In this document: positions 7,065 through 15,362 of the stretch, piece after piece
Position numbering within the stretch: the stretch's first letter is position 1
Layout: the number at the start of each line of letters is the position of its first letter
DNA from: CAYUFB01 sp964444125
GTDB taxonomy: Bacteria > Patescibacteriota > Dojkabacteria > B142 > JAFGMG01
Assembly: GCA_964444125.1 (NCBI GenBank)
Contig: CAYUFB010000019.1
Location: forward strand, 1 to 25,570
Reading direction: 5' to 3'
DNA length: 25,570 nt
Notes under the pieces: generated by a model
Told to the model about the DNA's origin: nothing
The model's input: only the letters and a program-made list of their open reading frames with translations
The model's database searches: none
Made by a program: the position numbers and the translations under genes

Positions 7065-7896
7065 GGAGCTTCTTGGTACCACTATAATTATTGAAATAAA
7101 TTCTACTTCACAAACTCATTTGGTGGAAAATTCAATTGAAGAGGCATTCAATTTCTTCCACAAGGTAGTAGATAGATTTTCAAGATTTAATAATAATAGT
7201 GAATTGTCAAAGTTAAACAGAAGTTCCGGCAAAAAAATAACAGTAAGCCCTGAATTATTTGATTTGATCAAATTTTCATTAGAGCTATATAAAATATCAA
7301 ATGGTTTGTTTGATCCAACGATAATTACTTTACTTAAAGCATATGGATATGATAAATCATTCGATAGAGCAAGAATCGCCAAAAAGCTTGGTCAGGATCA
7401 TGTGTTAGAAGAAATAATTGCGTTTAACAAAAATAGGCCCAAAGCATCCGAAATAGAAATAGATCCAGCAAAATTAGAAGTCAAATTGCAAAAAGGACAG
7501 GGAATAGATTTAGGGGCAATTGCCAAAGGATATGCAATAGATCTCGCAAAAGATTATTTAAATACCCAAGGATATGAAGATTACATTATAAATGCAGGTG
7601 GTGATATCTGGGCGCAGGGCCCCAAAAAAGTTGCCTTGTATGATGATGGCCATATGGATAGACGAATAGAAATTAATAATGAAGCACTGGCAGGATCTGG
7701 AAGTTTTGCAAGAAAGGTAGGCTTTTTCCATCATATAATAGATCCTCACACAGCAAAGCCTGTAGATCATGCACAAACCGTTTATGTAATAGCAAAAAGT
7801 GCGATGCAGGCTGATGCTTTTGCGACTTTGGCTTTTCTTATGGGTCAAAAGAGTATAAAATACATCCAAAATCAAGGGGCGAGGATAATTAATTAG
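7042..7896 (+). CDS. apbE: ApbE-type FAD:protein FMN transferase
   Basis: A 284-residue protein starting at GTG 7042, inside the 3' end of the previous gene. ApbE proteins transfer FMN from FAD onto a Thr/Ser of a target protein, using Mg2+. Family blocks are in order: HKVVDRFSRFNNNSELSKLN, SNGLFDPTIITLLKAYGYD, the core IDLGAIAKGYAID, the INAGGDIWAQG block, SGSFARK (flavin-proximal), FHHIIDPHTAKPV and the metal-binding ADAFATLAFLMG. No signal peptide or lipobox is visible, so it would act in the cytoplasm, unlike many exported ApbEs. No FMN-bind domain or SGAT-like acceptor motif was found in the neighbouring proteins, so the target lies outside the window or is unusual. Followed by manC 45 nt later. 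Confidence 0.9.
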   Translation: MKTTTKTKELLGTTIIIEINSTSQTHLVENSIEEAFNFFHKVVDRFSRFNNNSELSKLNRSSGKKITVSPELFDLIKFSLELYKISNGLFDPTIITLLKAYGYDKSFDRARIAKKLGQDHVLEEIIAFNKNRPKASEIEIDPAKLEVKLQKGQGIDLGAIAKGYAIDLAKDYLNTQGYEDYIINAGGDIWAQGPKKVALYDDGHMDRRIEINNEALAGSGSFARKVGFFHHIIDPHTAKPVDHAQTVYVIAKSAMQADAFATLAFLMGQKSIKYIQNQGARIIN

Positions 7897-7941
7897 TGCG
7901 CTTTTTAGTTATAGAATTAGATCTTTTATTATTTGAAATAT

Positions 7942-9009
7942 ATGAAATATGTAATATTTGCTGGAGGCCATGGAACCAGGCTTTGGCCATTGAGTAGAAA
8001 AAACAGTCCTAAACAGTTTGAAAAAGTCTTTGACGGCAAATCAACTTTACAATTAGCTATAGATAGGATAAGGCCAATTGCTGATTTTGAGGATATTTTT
8101 GTTAGTACAAATCAAAATTACAAAGAAATAATCCTTGAACAGATTCCAGAATTAAGACTAGAAAATATAATTTTGGAACCGGCCAAAAGAGATTTGGCAG
8201 CAGCTGTCGGATTAGCCTTCTTTTATCTTAATTCATTAGGTTTTAATGAACCCGTAGCGATACTTTGGGCGGATCATTTGATGGAGAGGGAGGATGAATT
8301 TAGGAAGGCTTTATTATCAGGTGAGCAGTTGATCAAAGATAATCCAAAGAGATTCGTATATCTCGGAGAGAAGCCACGATACGCTAATCATAACCTTGGT
8401 TGGATTACAGTTGGAGGAGAAATAAATAAAATAAATGAATTAAGCGTGGTCGAATTTTTGAGCTGGAAATATAGGCCAGATCTTGAGTTGTGTAAGAAGC
8501 TTTTTGAAGAAGGAAATTCTCTTTGGAATCCTGGCTATTGGATAACCTCTATTGATTTCGTCTTGGATCTTTATCATAGATTTAAACCTGAAATGTCGGA
8601 TGTACTTGAAAAAATTACTACCGATATGTCCAAAATTACAGATTTATATCCTAAACTTGAGTCAATAAGTTTTGATGATGCTATTATTGAAAATACGAAT
8701 TCAAATGATGCTGTAGTTATAAAAGTTGATTTGGGATGGAGCGATCCTGGGACTTTGTACGCTCTTAAAGAGGCTTTAGCAGAAAGTGAAGTGGAGAACA
8801 TCACCCAGGGTTTGGTTGAAGAAATAGATACAAAAGATACGCTTGTGATAAACAAGGAAGCAGAAAAATTAGTATCAGTAATCGGGCTTGATGGTCATGT
8901 AGTTATCAATACAAAAGACACAATTCTTGTAGTGCATAAAGATAAAGTGCCAAAGGTCAAAGAAATGGTCAAGAAATTAGAAGAAGAAGGATTGGATAAG
9001 TATATTTAA
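7942..9009 (+). CDS. manC: Mannose-1-phosphate guanylyltransferase
   Basis: A nucleotidyltransferase of 355 residues making GDP-mannose from mannose-1-phosphate and GTP. The start ATG 7942 gives MKYVIFAGGHGTRLWPLSR, placing the signature FAGGHGTRLWPLSR at 6-19 and PKQF at 23-26. A TTG at 7933 would only add three residues. Further blocks: ILEPAKRDLAAAVGLA, WADHLM, YLGEKPRYANHNLGWI, WNPGYWITSIDF and VKVDLGWSDPGTLYAL, all typical of the GMP branch. The protein ends after the guanylyltransferase and its short C-terminal beta domain. It has no phosphomannose-isomerase domain as found in bifunctional ManC/AlgA. It is followed 15 nt later by a GtrA-family gene, consistent with glycan export or modification. 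Confidence 0.92.
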   Translation: MKYVIFAGGHGTRLWPLSRKNSPKQFEKVFDGKSTLQLAIDRIRPIADFEDIFVSTNQNYKEIILEQIPELRLENIILEPAKRDLAAAVGLAFFYLNSLGFNEPVAILWADHLMEREDEFRKALLSGEQLIKDNPKRFVYLGEKPRYANHNLGWITVGGEINKINELSVVEFLSWKYRPDLELCKKLFEEGNSLWNPGYWITSIDFVLDLYHRFKPEMSDVLEKITTDMSKITDLYPKLESISFDDAIIENTNSNDAVVIKVDLGWSDPGTLYALKEALAESEVENITQGLVEEIDTKDTLVINKEAEKLVSVIGLDGHVVINTKDTILVVHKDKVPKVKEMVKKLEEEGLDKYI

Positions 9010-9024
9010 TTGATTTATTAAGTA

Positions 9025-9510
9025 ATGAACAAATTAATTGATCTGTTATATAAAATTGCCTCCAAAATTCCAATTATCAATAAGTTTGTGAGTAAGGAAT
9101 TATTGAAGTTCTTATTTATCGGTGGCACTTCATTTATTATTTTCTATAGTGTCAATAATTTGACGCTTTTGCTGATTGATTCCATCTTCGATTATGATAG
9201 CAAAAATATCAGAGCTTTGATTGTCGCATCGGTATATATTTTTGCCTATATCGTCGCCTTTATTTACAATTTCTGTCTCAGTAGATCATGGACTTTTGGA
9301 GAGCATCTAAAAACTATCAGAAGCACTACAAGTATCAATAATCACGTTATTAAATTTTTTATTGTCAATGCTACAAATGCGATAGTTGGGTCAATTGTGG
9401 TCACACTATTAGATAGAATCGGATTTCCTCCACATTTCACTCAGCCAGGTTTTATAGCACTTCAGACGATATGGACCTACTTTCTTTATAAATATTGGGT
9501 ATTTAAGTAA
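9025..9510 (+). CDS. GtrA-family membrane protein
   Basis: A 161-residue integral membrane protein with four predicted helices: about 28-50 (LLKFLFIGGTSFIIFYSV), 65-88, 105-125 and 135-155. GtrA hallmarks are the KFLFIGGTSF entry, the YIVAFIYNFCLSRSWTF segment after helix 2, and the closing WTYFLYKYWVFK. GtrA relatives are thought to flip or help move undecaprenyl- or polyprenyl-linked sugars for O-antigen or arabinogalactan modification. It follows manC closely, suggesting a role in mannose-containing glycans. Transport direction and substrate are inference. A strong promoter for the atp genes begins just after its stop. Confidence 0.88.
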   Translation: MNKLIDLLYKIASKIPIINKFVSKELLKFLFIGGTSFIIFYSVNNLTLLLIDSIFDYDSKNIRALIVASVYIFAYIVAFIYNFCLSRSWTFGEHLKTIRSTTSINNHVIKFFIVNATNAIVGSIVVTLLDRIGFPPHFTQPGFIALQTIWTYFLYKYWVFK

Positions 9511-9536
9511 GTATATTTTTTCGATATAGAGGGCAC

Positions 9537-9565
9537 TTGACAAATAATTGCTTGTCGTTTATGCT
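9537..9565 (+). promoter_or_regulatory. Sigma70-type promoter of the atp operon
   Basis: A consensus -35 TTGACA (9537-9542), an optimal 17-nt spacer and -10 TATGCT (9560-9565) precede atpB. RNA would start at about 9572, giving a leader of about 24 nt before ATG 9596. This also argues against a TTG start for AtpB at 9548, which lies inside the promoter. Confidence 0.7.
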
Positions 9566-9595
9566 CTAGGCGAATTAAGCATTAAGTTTCCCATT

Positions 9596-10492
9596 ATGGA
9601 GATATCGTTAGCAGCAGAAAAACTGTTTAGTCTAGGTCCCGTAGAGGTTACGAATTCTTTGCTTTCAGCATTTATCATTGTGCTTGTCCTATCAGTTATT
9701 GCAATTAGGGCAGGTTCAAAAGTGAGTATAGACAATCCGGGTAAATTTCAACTTTTTCTAGAGTGGGTAGTTGGTGGATTTAAAGGAATCGCAGGAGATA
9801 TTTTAGGAGAGACAAGGGCAAGAGCCCTTTTTAGTTTTCTTTTCACCTTTTTTGTATTTATTGTATTTTCCAATTGGTTCGGATTGTTGCCAATTGTAGG
9901 ACCTATCGTGACATTGCATCACGAAGAACACGCAGAGGAATCATCACTTACTGAAGTAAATGGAGAAGAATACGACGAAGTTGCTGAAGAAAAACGCACT
10001 GAAGAAGAAGTCGATCACAGTGAAGAACCAAGTGTGGGTCATTGTATCAAAAAAAGAGATTGTATTTTGACCAAAGATGGTATACAAGTAGCAGAGGCAT
10101 TTCCTGTCTTTAGAGCACCAACTTCAGATGTATCCAATACGTTAGCACTTGCATTAATTTCAGTTATAACTATTCATGGGCTAGGCTTAAGTACTCTTGG
10201 GATTGGCTATATCAAGAAATTCTTTAATTTTTCTGATCCAATAGCAGCTTTTGTAGGTATTTTGGAACTTATCTCAGAGATTGGAAAGATTATTTCATTT
10301 ACATTCAGGTTATTTGGAAATATTTTTGCTGGGGAGGTACTGTTACTTGTTGTCACCTCAATCTCGTTCGGGTTAGCAACATTGCCGTTTTTGGCACTTG
10401 AAGTTTTTGTAGGATTTATTCAGGCATTTGTGTTCTTTATGTTAACCGTTGTGTTCATTTCATTGGCAGTTACACCACATGGACACGATTAA
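9596..10492 (+). CDS. atpB: ATP synthase Fo subunit a with acidic outer loop
   Basis: Proton channel subunit, 298 residues from ATG 9596. The essential Arg is Arg238 in FTFRLFGNIFAGEVLL, and FVGFIQAFVFFMLTVVFI supplies the partner Gln276. PTSDVSNTLALALI matches the conserved helix after the loop. Helices are predicted near 20-38, 77-100, 180-198, 213-262 and 266-292. Unusual: residues about 107-173 form a long hydrophilic loop with a run rich in Glu and Asp plus two Cys (150, 156, GHCIKKRDC), where many relatives have a shorter stretch. By topology it should lie outside the membrane. A TTG at 9548 would extend the N-terminus by 16 residues but overlaps the promoter. First gene of the atp operon. 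Confidence 0.95.
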   Translation: MEISLAAEKLFSLGPVEVTNSLLSAFIIVLVLSVIAIRAGSKVSIDNPGKFQLFLEWVVGGFKGIAGDILGETRARALFSFLFTFFVFIVFSNWFGLLPIVGPIVTLHHEEHAEESSLTEVNGEEYDEVAEEKRTEEEVDHSEEPSVGHCIKKRDCILTKDGIQVAEAFPVFRAPTSDVSNTLALALISVITIHGLGLSTLGIGYIKKFFNFSDPIAAFVGILELISEIGKIISFTFRLFGNIFAGEVLLLVVTSISFGLATLPFLALEVFVGFIQAFVFFMLTVVFISLAVTPHGHD

Positions 10493-10517
10493 TTTATTAA
10501 ATATTAATTTATAAAAA

Positions 10518-10745
10518 ATGGATATAGAAGCAGCAAAGTCACTTGGAATGGCAATAGCAATCGGATTAGGAGCTATTGGACCAGGCTTAGGTATCGGTAT
10601 ATTAGGAGGTAGCGCTATGAAAGCTATAGGAAGAAATCCAGAAGCAGAGGGCAAGATTAGAACATCTATGATTTTGGCAATTGCCTTTGCAGAAGCTATT
10701 GCAATTTATGCTTTGGTAGTCGCTTTGATTATCAAGTTTGTTTAA
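10518..10745 (+). CDS. atpE: ATP synthase Fo subunit c
   Basis: A 75-residue hairpin of two helices that assembles into the rotor ring. The polar loop is KAIGRNPEAEGKI (35-47) and the ion-carrying acid is Glu59 in ILAIAFAEAIAIYAL. The Na+-type ligands are missing: the position of the helix-1 Gln in Na+ rotors is Ile26 (GPGLGIGILGG), and Glu59 is followed by Ala-Ile rather than Ser-Thr, so a proton is the likely coupling ion. Glycine-rich helix 1 (GLGAIGPGLGIGILGG) supports tight ring packing. It lies 25 nt after atpB and 19 nt before atpF, with no SD visible. Confidence 0.96.
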   Translation: MDIEAAKSLGMAIAIGLGAIGPGLGIGILGGSAMKAIGRNPEAEGKIRTSMILAIAFAEAIAIYALVVALIIKFV

Positions 10746-10764
10746 TTATTAAAATCACGCGAAT

Positions 10765-11241
10765 ATGGAAGCTTTAGGAATAAATATCGTCAGCGTTGTG
10801 ATTTATATTGCTTTGTTTTTGATGCTTTATTGGATTCTAGATAAATTCTTGATCTCCAAATTGATTGTGACAATGAGAAATAGACAAGAAGAATTACAAA
10901 AGGGCCTAGAAGTATCATCTACTGTTGAAGCCAAATTGTCACAAGCAGACAAAGATGCAGAGTCTAAATTATCTCAGGCTGATAAAAAAGCAGAAAACGT
11001 TTTGGAAGAAAGTAAGGTTCAAGCAAAGACGGAAGCTAAGAAAATTATCGAAGAAGCAAAGACTCAAGCAGCAGAAATCATTAAACAGGCTGAGAATCAG
11101 CAAAAATTAAACAAGGAAAAATTAGAAAAAGAATTTGATCAAAGAGTCAAAGCAGAAGCAGAAAGAATTGTAAATGAGGTGCTCAAAAAAGAGGCTGAGC
11201 TCGATAAGGCCTTGGTAGATAAAATTATTCAAAAGATCTAA
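10765..11241 (+). CDS. atpF: ATP synthase Fo subunit b (peripheral stalk)
   Basis: A 158-residue protein of normal length. One N-terminal helix crosses the membrane (about 9-27, IVSVVIYIALFLMLYWILD). A long charged coiled coil follows (40-155), with alanine-rich, right-handed-type spacing such as AKLSQADKDAESKLSQADKK, where the motif LSQADK is repeated. The C-terminal end VDKIIQKI should contact delta. Three nt separate its stop from atpH. Since delta lacks its upper domain here (see atpH), the b dimer may contact the alpha/beta hexamer more directly; that is inference. Confidence 0.92.
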   Translation: MEALGINIVSVVIYIALFLMLYWILDKFLISKLIVTMRNRQEELQKGLEVSSTVEAKLSQADKDAESKLSQADKKAENVLEESKVQAKTEAKKIIEEAKTQAAEIIKQAENQQKLNKEKLEKEFDQRVKAEAERIVNEVLKKEAELDKALVDKIIQKI

Positions 11242-11244
11242 ACA

Positions 11245-11571
11245 ATGAATGATCAAATAATAAAATTAAAGAAATTAAGCAAAAATCCTGAGCAGATTTT
11301 GTTGATACTTCAAGTATTAGAAATAATCCAGGATCAAAATCTATCGAAGATTGTTGAAACATATCAAAAGGTGATTCAAGGAGGTATTTCGATTGTAGAG
11401 GTTACATCAAGAGTTGCACTAGATGATGCTCAAAAAGTTGATTTAGAAAAGAAAGTCGTTGCGAAGTTCGATTCAAAACAACTGATTTTTGATTACGAAA
11501 TTGATAAAAATTTAGGCGATCCATTGGTTATCAGAATTGAAGATAAGGAGTATAGATATAGTGTTGCATAA
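11245..11571 (+). CDS. atpH: ATP synthase F1 subunit delta, C-terminal part only
   Basis: 108 residues against about 175 in typical delta/OSCP. The conserved end is clear: GGISIVEVTSRVALDDAQK, KFDSKQLIFDYEIDKNLGDP, then LVIRIEDKEYRYSV. Only about 45 residues precede it, predicted as two or three helices (EQILLILQVLEIIQDQNLSK), so most of the N-terminal six-helix domain is gone. The protein stops right after the last strand and lacks the usual final helix. The start is secure: an in-frame atpF TAA ends one codon upstream (11239-11241), so no longer form can exist. In other ATP synthases the missing domain sits on top of F1 and binds the N-terminal helix of alpha, which is also missing in this operon's AtpA. 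Confidence 0.82.
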   Translation: MNDQIIKLKKLSKNPEQILLILQVLEIIQDQNLSKIVETYQKVIQGGISIVEVTSRVALDDAQKVDLEKKVVAKFDSKQLIFDYEIDKNLGDPLVIRIEDKEYRYSVA

Positions 11572-11611
11572 AGAAACGTTATTATTTTAAGACATATTAA
11601 CTTAATTAATT

Positions 11612-13051
11612 ATGGAGTTTAGAAGCACAGGCAAAGTCAAACAAATTAGAGATGGTATAGTTATTGCCGATGGCTTGAGCGGAGCAGGGTATAACGAGTT
11701 TGTGATTGTCAAAGATACAAAAGGAAGAGAAATCCCAGGGCTTGCATTAAATATAGAAAAAGACAATGTAGGTATTGTAGTTCTTGGCAATAGCCAATCG
11801 ATTAGACAAAACGATTTGGTATATTCAACTGGCAAAGGGTTATCGATTCAGGTAGGCAAAGAGATAATGGGCAACGTCATAGATGCATTGGGAAATAGCT
11901 TGGAAGGCAAGGAATTCGACTTCAAAACTTCAATGTTTTTAGAAAAAATTGCTCCTGGAGTTGCAGAAAGACAAGATGTTTATCGTCCATTACCTACAGG
12001 TATCAAAGCAATAGATTCAATGATTCCTGTTGGGAAAGGTCAAAGAGAGCTGATTATTGGAGACAGGCAAACTGGCAAAACTGCAATTGGAATAGACACG
12101 ATTATCAATCAAAAAGGCAAAAACGTATTTTGCATTTATGTAGGTATTGGACAAAAATCTTCAAAGATTGCTCAAATCAGGGCAAAGCTTGATGCCAAAG
12201 GTGCTATGGACTACACCGTGATTGTTGCAGCAAATGCTTCTGATCCGGCGGCCATGCAATATTTGGCGCCATATACAGGGACTGCAATTGGAGAATTTTT
12301 TGCACAAGATGGCAAGGATGCACTTATAGTTTACGATGATTTGACCAAGCATGCGTGGGCATATAGAGAGATTTCATTGTTACTTGGACGGCCGCCGGGA
12401 AGAGAAGCCTATCCTGGAGACGTTTTCTATCTTCATTCAAGATTATTGGAACGATCTGTCCAATATAGTGAAGATCAAAAAGGTGGATCACTTACAGCAC
12501 TGCCAGTGATTGAAACCCAAGCTGGTGATATTTCAGCATATATCCCTACAAATGTAATTTCAATTACAGATGGACAGATATATTTAGAATCTGATTTGTT
12601 TAATGCTGGCCAAAGACCAGCAGTCAATATTGGGTTGTCAGTTTCTCGTGTTGGAGGTTCTGCTCAAGTAAAAGCTATGAAGCAAGTTGCAGGAGACTTG
12701 AGGCTTGATTTAGCTCAATACAGAGAACTTGCAGCTTTTGCTCAATTTGGATCTGATTTAGACGAAGAAACACAAAACAAATTGGACAGAGGCAAGAGGA
12801 TGTATGAGTTATTGAAGCAACCTCAATACGATCCAATTCGAACAGGTGTTCAGGTAATGACCCTTTATGCTGGAGTAAATGGATATCTGGATAATATCGA
12901 AGTTGAAGATGTATTGAAATTTGAGGCGAAACTCAGTTCATTGCTAGAAACAAAATACGAAAAATTGCTTGAGCAAATAGAATCAGGCACCAAAATTGAA
13001 GGCAAGGTTGAAGAAGAAATCAAAAAGATCCTTGAAGAAATAAGGCAGTGA
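11612..13051 (+). CDS. atpA: ATP synthase F1 subunit alpha lacking the N-terminal helix
   Basis: A 479-residue regulatory/catalytic-interface subunit. Present: Walker A GDRQTGKT (150-157), the KHAWAYREISLLLGRPPGREAYPGD block, ITDGQIYLESDLFNAGQRPA, and SVSRVGGSAQ carrying the arginine finger for beta. The usual helical N-terminal extension of about 25 residues is absent. The protein begins directly with the beta-barrel strand STGKVKQIRDGIVIADGL. An in-frame TAA at 11603-11605, three codons before ATG 11612, rules out a longer start. This truncation matches the missing N-terminal domain of delta. The C-terminal helical domain ends KKILEEIRQ and looks complete. Confidence 0.97.
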   Translation: MEFRSTGKVKQIRDGIVIADGLSGAGYNEFVIVKDTKGREIPGLALNIEKDNVGIVVLGNSQSIRQNDLVYSTGKGLSIQVGKEIMGNVIDALGNSLEGKEFDFKTSMFLEKIAPGVAERQDVYRPLPTGIKAIDSMIPVGKGQRELIIGDRQTGKTAIGIDTIINQKGKNVFCIYVGIGQKSSKIAQIRAKLDAKGAMDYTVIVAANASDPAAMQYLAPYTGTAIGEFFAQDGKDALIVYDDLTKHAWAYREISLLLGRPPGREAYPGDVFYLHSRLLERSVQYSEDQKGGSLTALPVIETQAGDISAYIPTNVISITDGQIYLESDLFNAGQRPAVNIGLSVSRVGGSAQVKAMKQVAGDLRLDLAQYRELAAFAQFGSDLDEETQNKLDRGKRMYELLKQPQYDPIRTGVQVMTLYAGVNGYLDNIEVEDVLKFEAKLSSLLETKYEKLLEQIESGTKIEGKVEEEIKKILEEIRQ

Positions 13052-13070
13052 TAATTATTAATAGTTTGTC

Positions 13071-13952
13071 TTGGCGAATAACACCAGAGAAATAAAAAGA
13101 AGGATTAACTCAGTATCAAGTACCTCTCAAATCACAAAGGCTTTGCAGATGGTGAGTGCATCTAAAATGAACAAAGCCCAGGAGCATGCAAAAGGGATAG
13201 AGACATATGCACAAGGTTTATATGATATTGTAGGCTTGATGGGAAATATCGATGATTATGAGAGTATTTATACAAAAAAAATTGATGAAACAAAAAACAT
13301 AGTCTTACTTATAATTGGTCCAGATCGAGGTTTTGTGGGATCACTAGTATCAGCTCAGACAATATTGATTAATGATTTTGTAGATAATTATAGGCTCAAA
13401 CATTCTGGTGTTAGCATCAAATCGATAACAAAGCATAGGGTTGCCAAAAGGATCTCTGATGTACTCAATTTTGATAATCTATATCATTTTGAAGAATATC
13501 AAGACAATCCAACTCCATCAGATTTATCTTCTTTAAATACTGTTTTATTGGATGGCTTTAAAAAAGGGAAATTTGATGAAATATATGTATCTTACAATCA
13601 TTTTGTAAATACAATAATTCAAAAACCAATTATAAAGAAATTGTTGCCAATTGAATTTGAAAAAGCAGAAGAGTCTAAAAATGTCACAACTGACATGACA
13701 TTTGAACCAACGAAATCAGAAGTTTTAGACACTTTATTGCCGGAATATTTTCAGACACAGGTATTAGATGCAATAGTAGAATCAATAGCAAGTGAACACT
13801 CTGCAAGGATGGTCGCTATGCAAAATGCAACTGATAATGCGAATGAATTAAGAAATGAGCTTGAATTGTCATTTAATAGATCAAGACAGGCCAAAGTAAC
13901 AAGTGAAATACTTGATATAGTAGGTGGCAGTAGAATTATTAATCAAAATTAA
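13071..13952 (+). CDS. atpG: ATP synthase F1 subunit gamma
   Basis: The central rotor shaft, 293 residues. Both ends of the coiled coil are conserved: N-terminal REIKRRINSVSSTSQITKAL and QMVSASKMNKAQEHA, and C-terminal SARMVAMQNATDNANELRN, LSFNRSRQAKVTSEI and LDIVGG. IIGPDRGFVGSLVSAQ is the start of the Rossmann-like middle domain. The start is TTG at 13071 (MANNTREIKRR), 19 nt after atpA; no ATG or GTG gives the conserved N-terminus, so the rare start is well supported. No SD is visible before it. Confidence 0.93.
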   Translation: MANNTREIKRRINSVSSTSQITKALQMVSASKMNKAQEHAKGIETYAQGLYDIVGLMGNIDDYESIYTKKIDETKNIVLLIIGPDRGFVGSLVSAQTILINDFVDNYRLKHSGVSIKSITKHRVAKRISDVLNFDNLYHFEEYQDNPTPSDLSSLNTVLLDGFKKGKFDEIYVSYNHFVNTIIQKPIIKKLLPIEFEKAEESKNVTTDMTFEPTKSEVLDTLLPEYFQTQVLDAIVESIASEHSARMVAMQNATDNANELRNELELSFNRSRQAKVTSEILDIVGGSRIINQN

Positions 13953-13972
13953 TTTAGATAAAATTTAAGATT

Positions 13973-15343
13973 ATGAAAAATACTGGAAAAATCGCAAAAA
14001 TTATGGGAGTTGTCGTGGATGTCCTTTTCGACAAAGATATCCCCGAGTTATTAGAAGCTCTCGAGGTAATCGTCAATGACAAAAAACTAGTTCTCGAAGT
14101 TGAACAGCACATTGGAGATGGCATGGTCCGAACCGTCGCTATGGGCAGTACAGATGGTCTTAAGCTTGATCAAGAGGTCATAGCTACTGGTGAGCCGATC
14201 AAAGTGCCAGTTGGAACCAAGACATTAGGTAGGATGGTCAATGTCCTAGGAGATCCTATAGATGGACAAGGCAAAGTTGAAGCCAAAGATAGATGGAGTA
14301 TTCACAGAGATGCCCCTGATTTTACTGAACAATCGACAAGGCAAGAAGTTTTTGAAACAGGTATCAAAGTTATCGACCTTATCTGTCCTTTTATCAAAGG
14401 GGGCAAGATTGGAGCATTTGGTGGTGCTGGTACCGGCAAGACGGTTATTATCCAGGAATTGATTTATAACTTGGCTACAGAACATAGTGGATACTCGGTT
14501 TTTGCTGGAGTTGGAGAAAGAACTAGAGAGGGAAGTGCTTTGTATCGAGAAATGAAGGAATCTGGAGTATTGAAAAATACTGCGCTTGTTTTTGGGCAAA
14601 TGAATGAACCACCAGGGGTTAGAATGAGAGTTGCATTATCTGGTCTTACGATGGCTGAGTATTTTAGAGAATCAGAGAATAAAGATTTGCTATTATTTAT
14701 AGATAATATTTTTAGATTCACTCAAGCAGGAGCTGAAGTGTCGACCCTATTAGGGAGATTGCCATCTGCGGTGGGTTATCAACCAACGCTTGCAGAAGAA
14801 CTTGGTATCTTGCAAGAAAGAATTACATCAACTACAAGAGGTTCGATTACGTCTATGCAAGCTGTTTACGTTCCAGCTGATGATTATACAGACCCAGCTC
14901 CAGCTACTACTTTTGCTCATCTTGATTCAACAATTGTACTTGATAGATCACTTGTTGAGCAGGGGCTTTATCCTGCGGTTGATCCATTATCTTCTACTTC
15001 AACAGCACTTCAAAAAGATACAGTTGGAGAAGAGCATTATGAAGTAGCCCGTGGAGTGCAAAATGTTTTGCAAAGGTACAGAGAACTACAAGATATTATT
15101 GCAATTCTTGGTGTTGAGGAATTGTCTCAAGAGGATAAGTTGATTGTCGCAAGAGCAAGAAAGATACAAAGATTTCTAACTCAACCATTTAACGTAGCCC
15201 AGCAATTTACCGGTCGAGAAGGGGTGTATGTACCTGTAGAAGAGACAGTCAAAGGCTTTAAGAAGATTTTAGATGGTGAACTAGATGATATCCCTGAAGG
15301 CAGGTTCTATATGGTTGGCAAAATCGAAGACGTCAAAAAGTAA
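13973..15343 (+). CDS. atpD: ATP synthase F1 subunit beta (catalytic)
   Basis: 456 residues with all catalytic landmarks: P-loop GGAGTGKT (150-157), GVGERTREG with the catalytic Glu182, FGQMNEPPGVRMRVALSGLT, LLFIDNIFRFTQAGAEVSTLLGR (Walker B Asp), and GSITSMQAVYVPADDYTDPA. The DELSEED-type loop reads VEELSQEDKL. The N-terminal barrel (GKIAKIMGVVVDVLF) and C-terminal helical domain (RFLTQPFNVAQQFTG) are complete. Together with the truncated alpha and delta it shows that F1 is otherwise intact and likely active. It is followed 19 nt later by a nucleotide-kinase gene rather than atpC. Confidence 0.98.
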   Translation: MKNTGKIAKIMGVVVDVLFDKDIPELLEALEVIVNDKKLVLEVEQHIGDGMVRTVAMGSTDGLKLDQEVIATGEPIKVPVGTKTLGRMVNVLGDPIDGQGKVEAKDRWSIHRDAPDFTEQSTRQEVFETGIKVIDLICPFIKGGKIGAFGGAGTGKTVIIQELIYNLATEHSGYSVFAGVGERTREGSALYREMKESGVLKNTALVFGQMNEPPGVRMRVALSGLTMAEYFRESENKDLLLFIDNIFRFTQAGAEVSTLLGRLPSAVGYQPTLAEELGILQERITSTTRGSITSMQAVYVPADDYTDPAPATTFAHLDSTIVLDRSLVEQGLYPAVDPLSSTSTALQKDTVGEEHYEVARGVQNVLQRYRELQDIIAILGVEELSQEDKLIVARARKIQRFLTQPFNVAQQFTGREGVYVPVEETVKGFKKILDGELDDIPEGRFYMVGKIEDVKK

Positions 15344-15362
15344 TATTTAACCAAATAATCAA

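Noticed and set aside
9548..9595. TTG start for AtpB adding 16 residues
   Set aside because: It lies inside the TTGACA/TATGCT promoter, and the extra residues do not look like the subunit a N-terminus.
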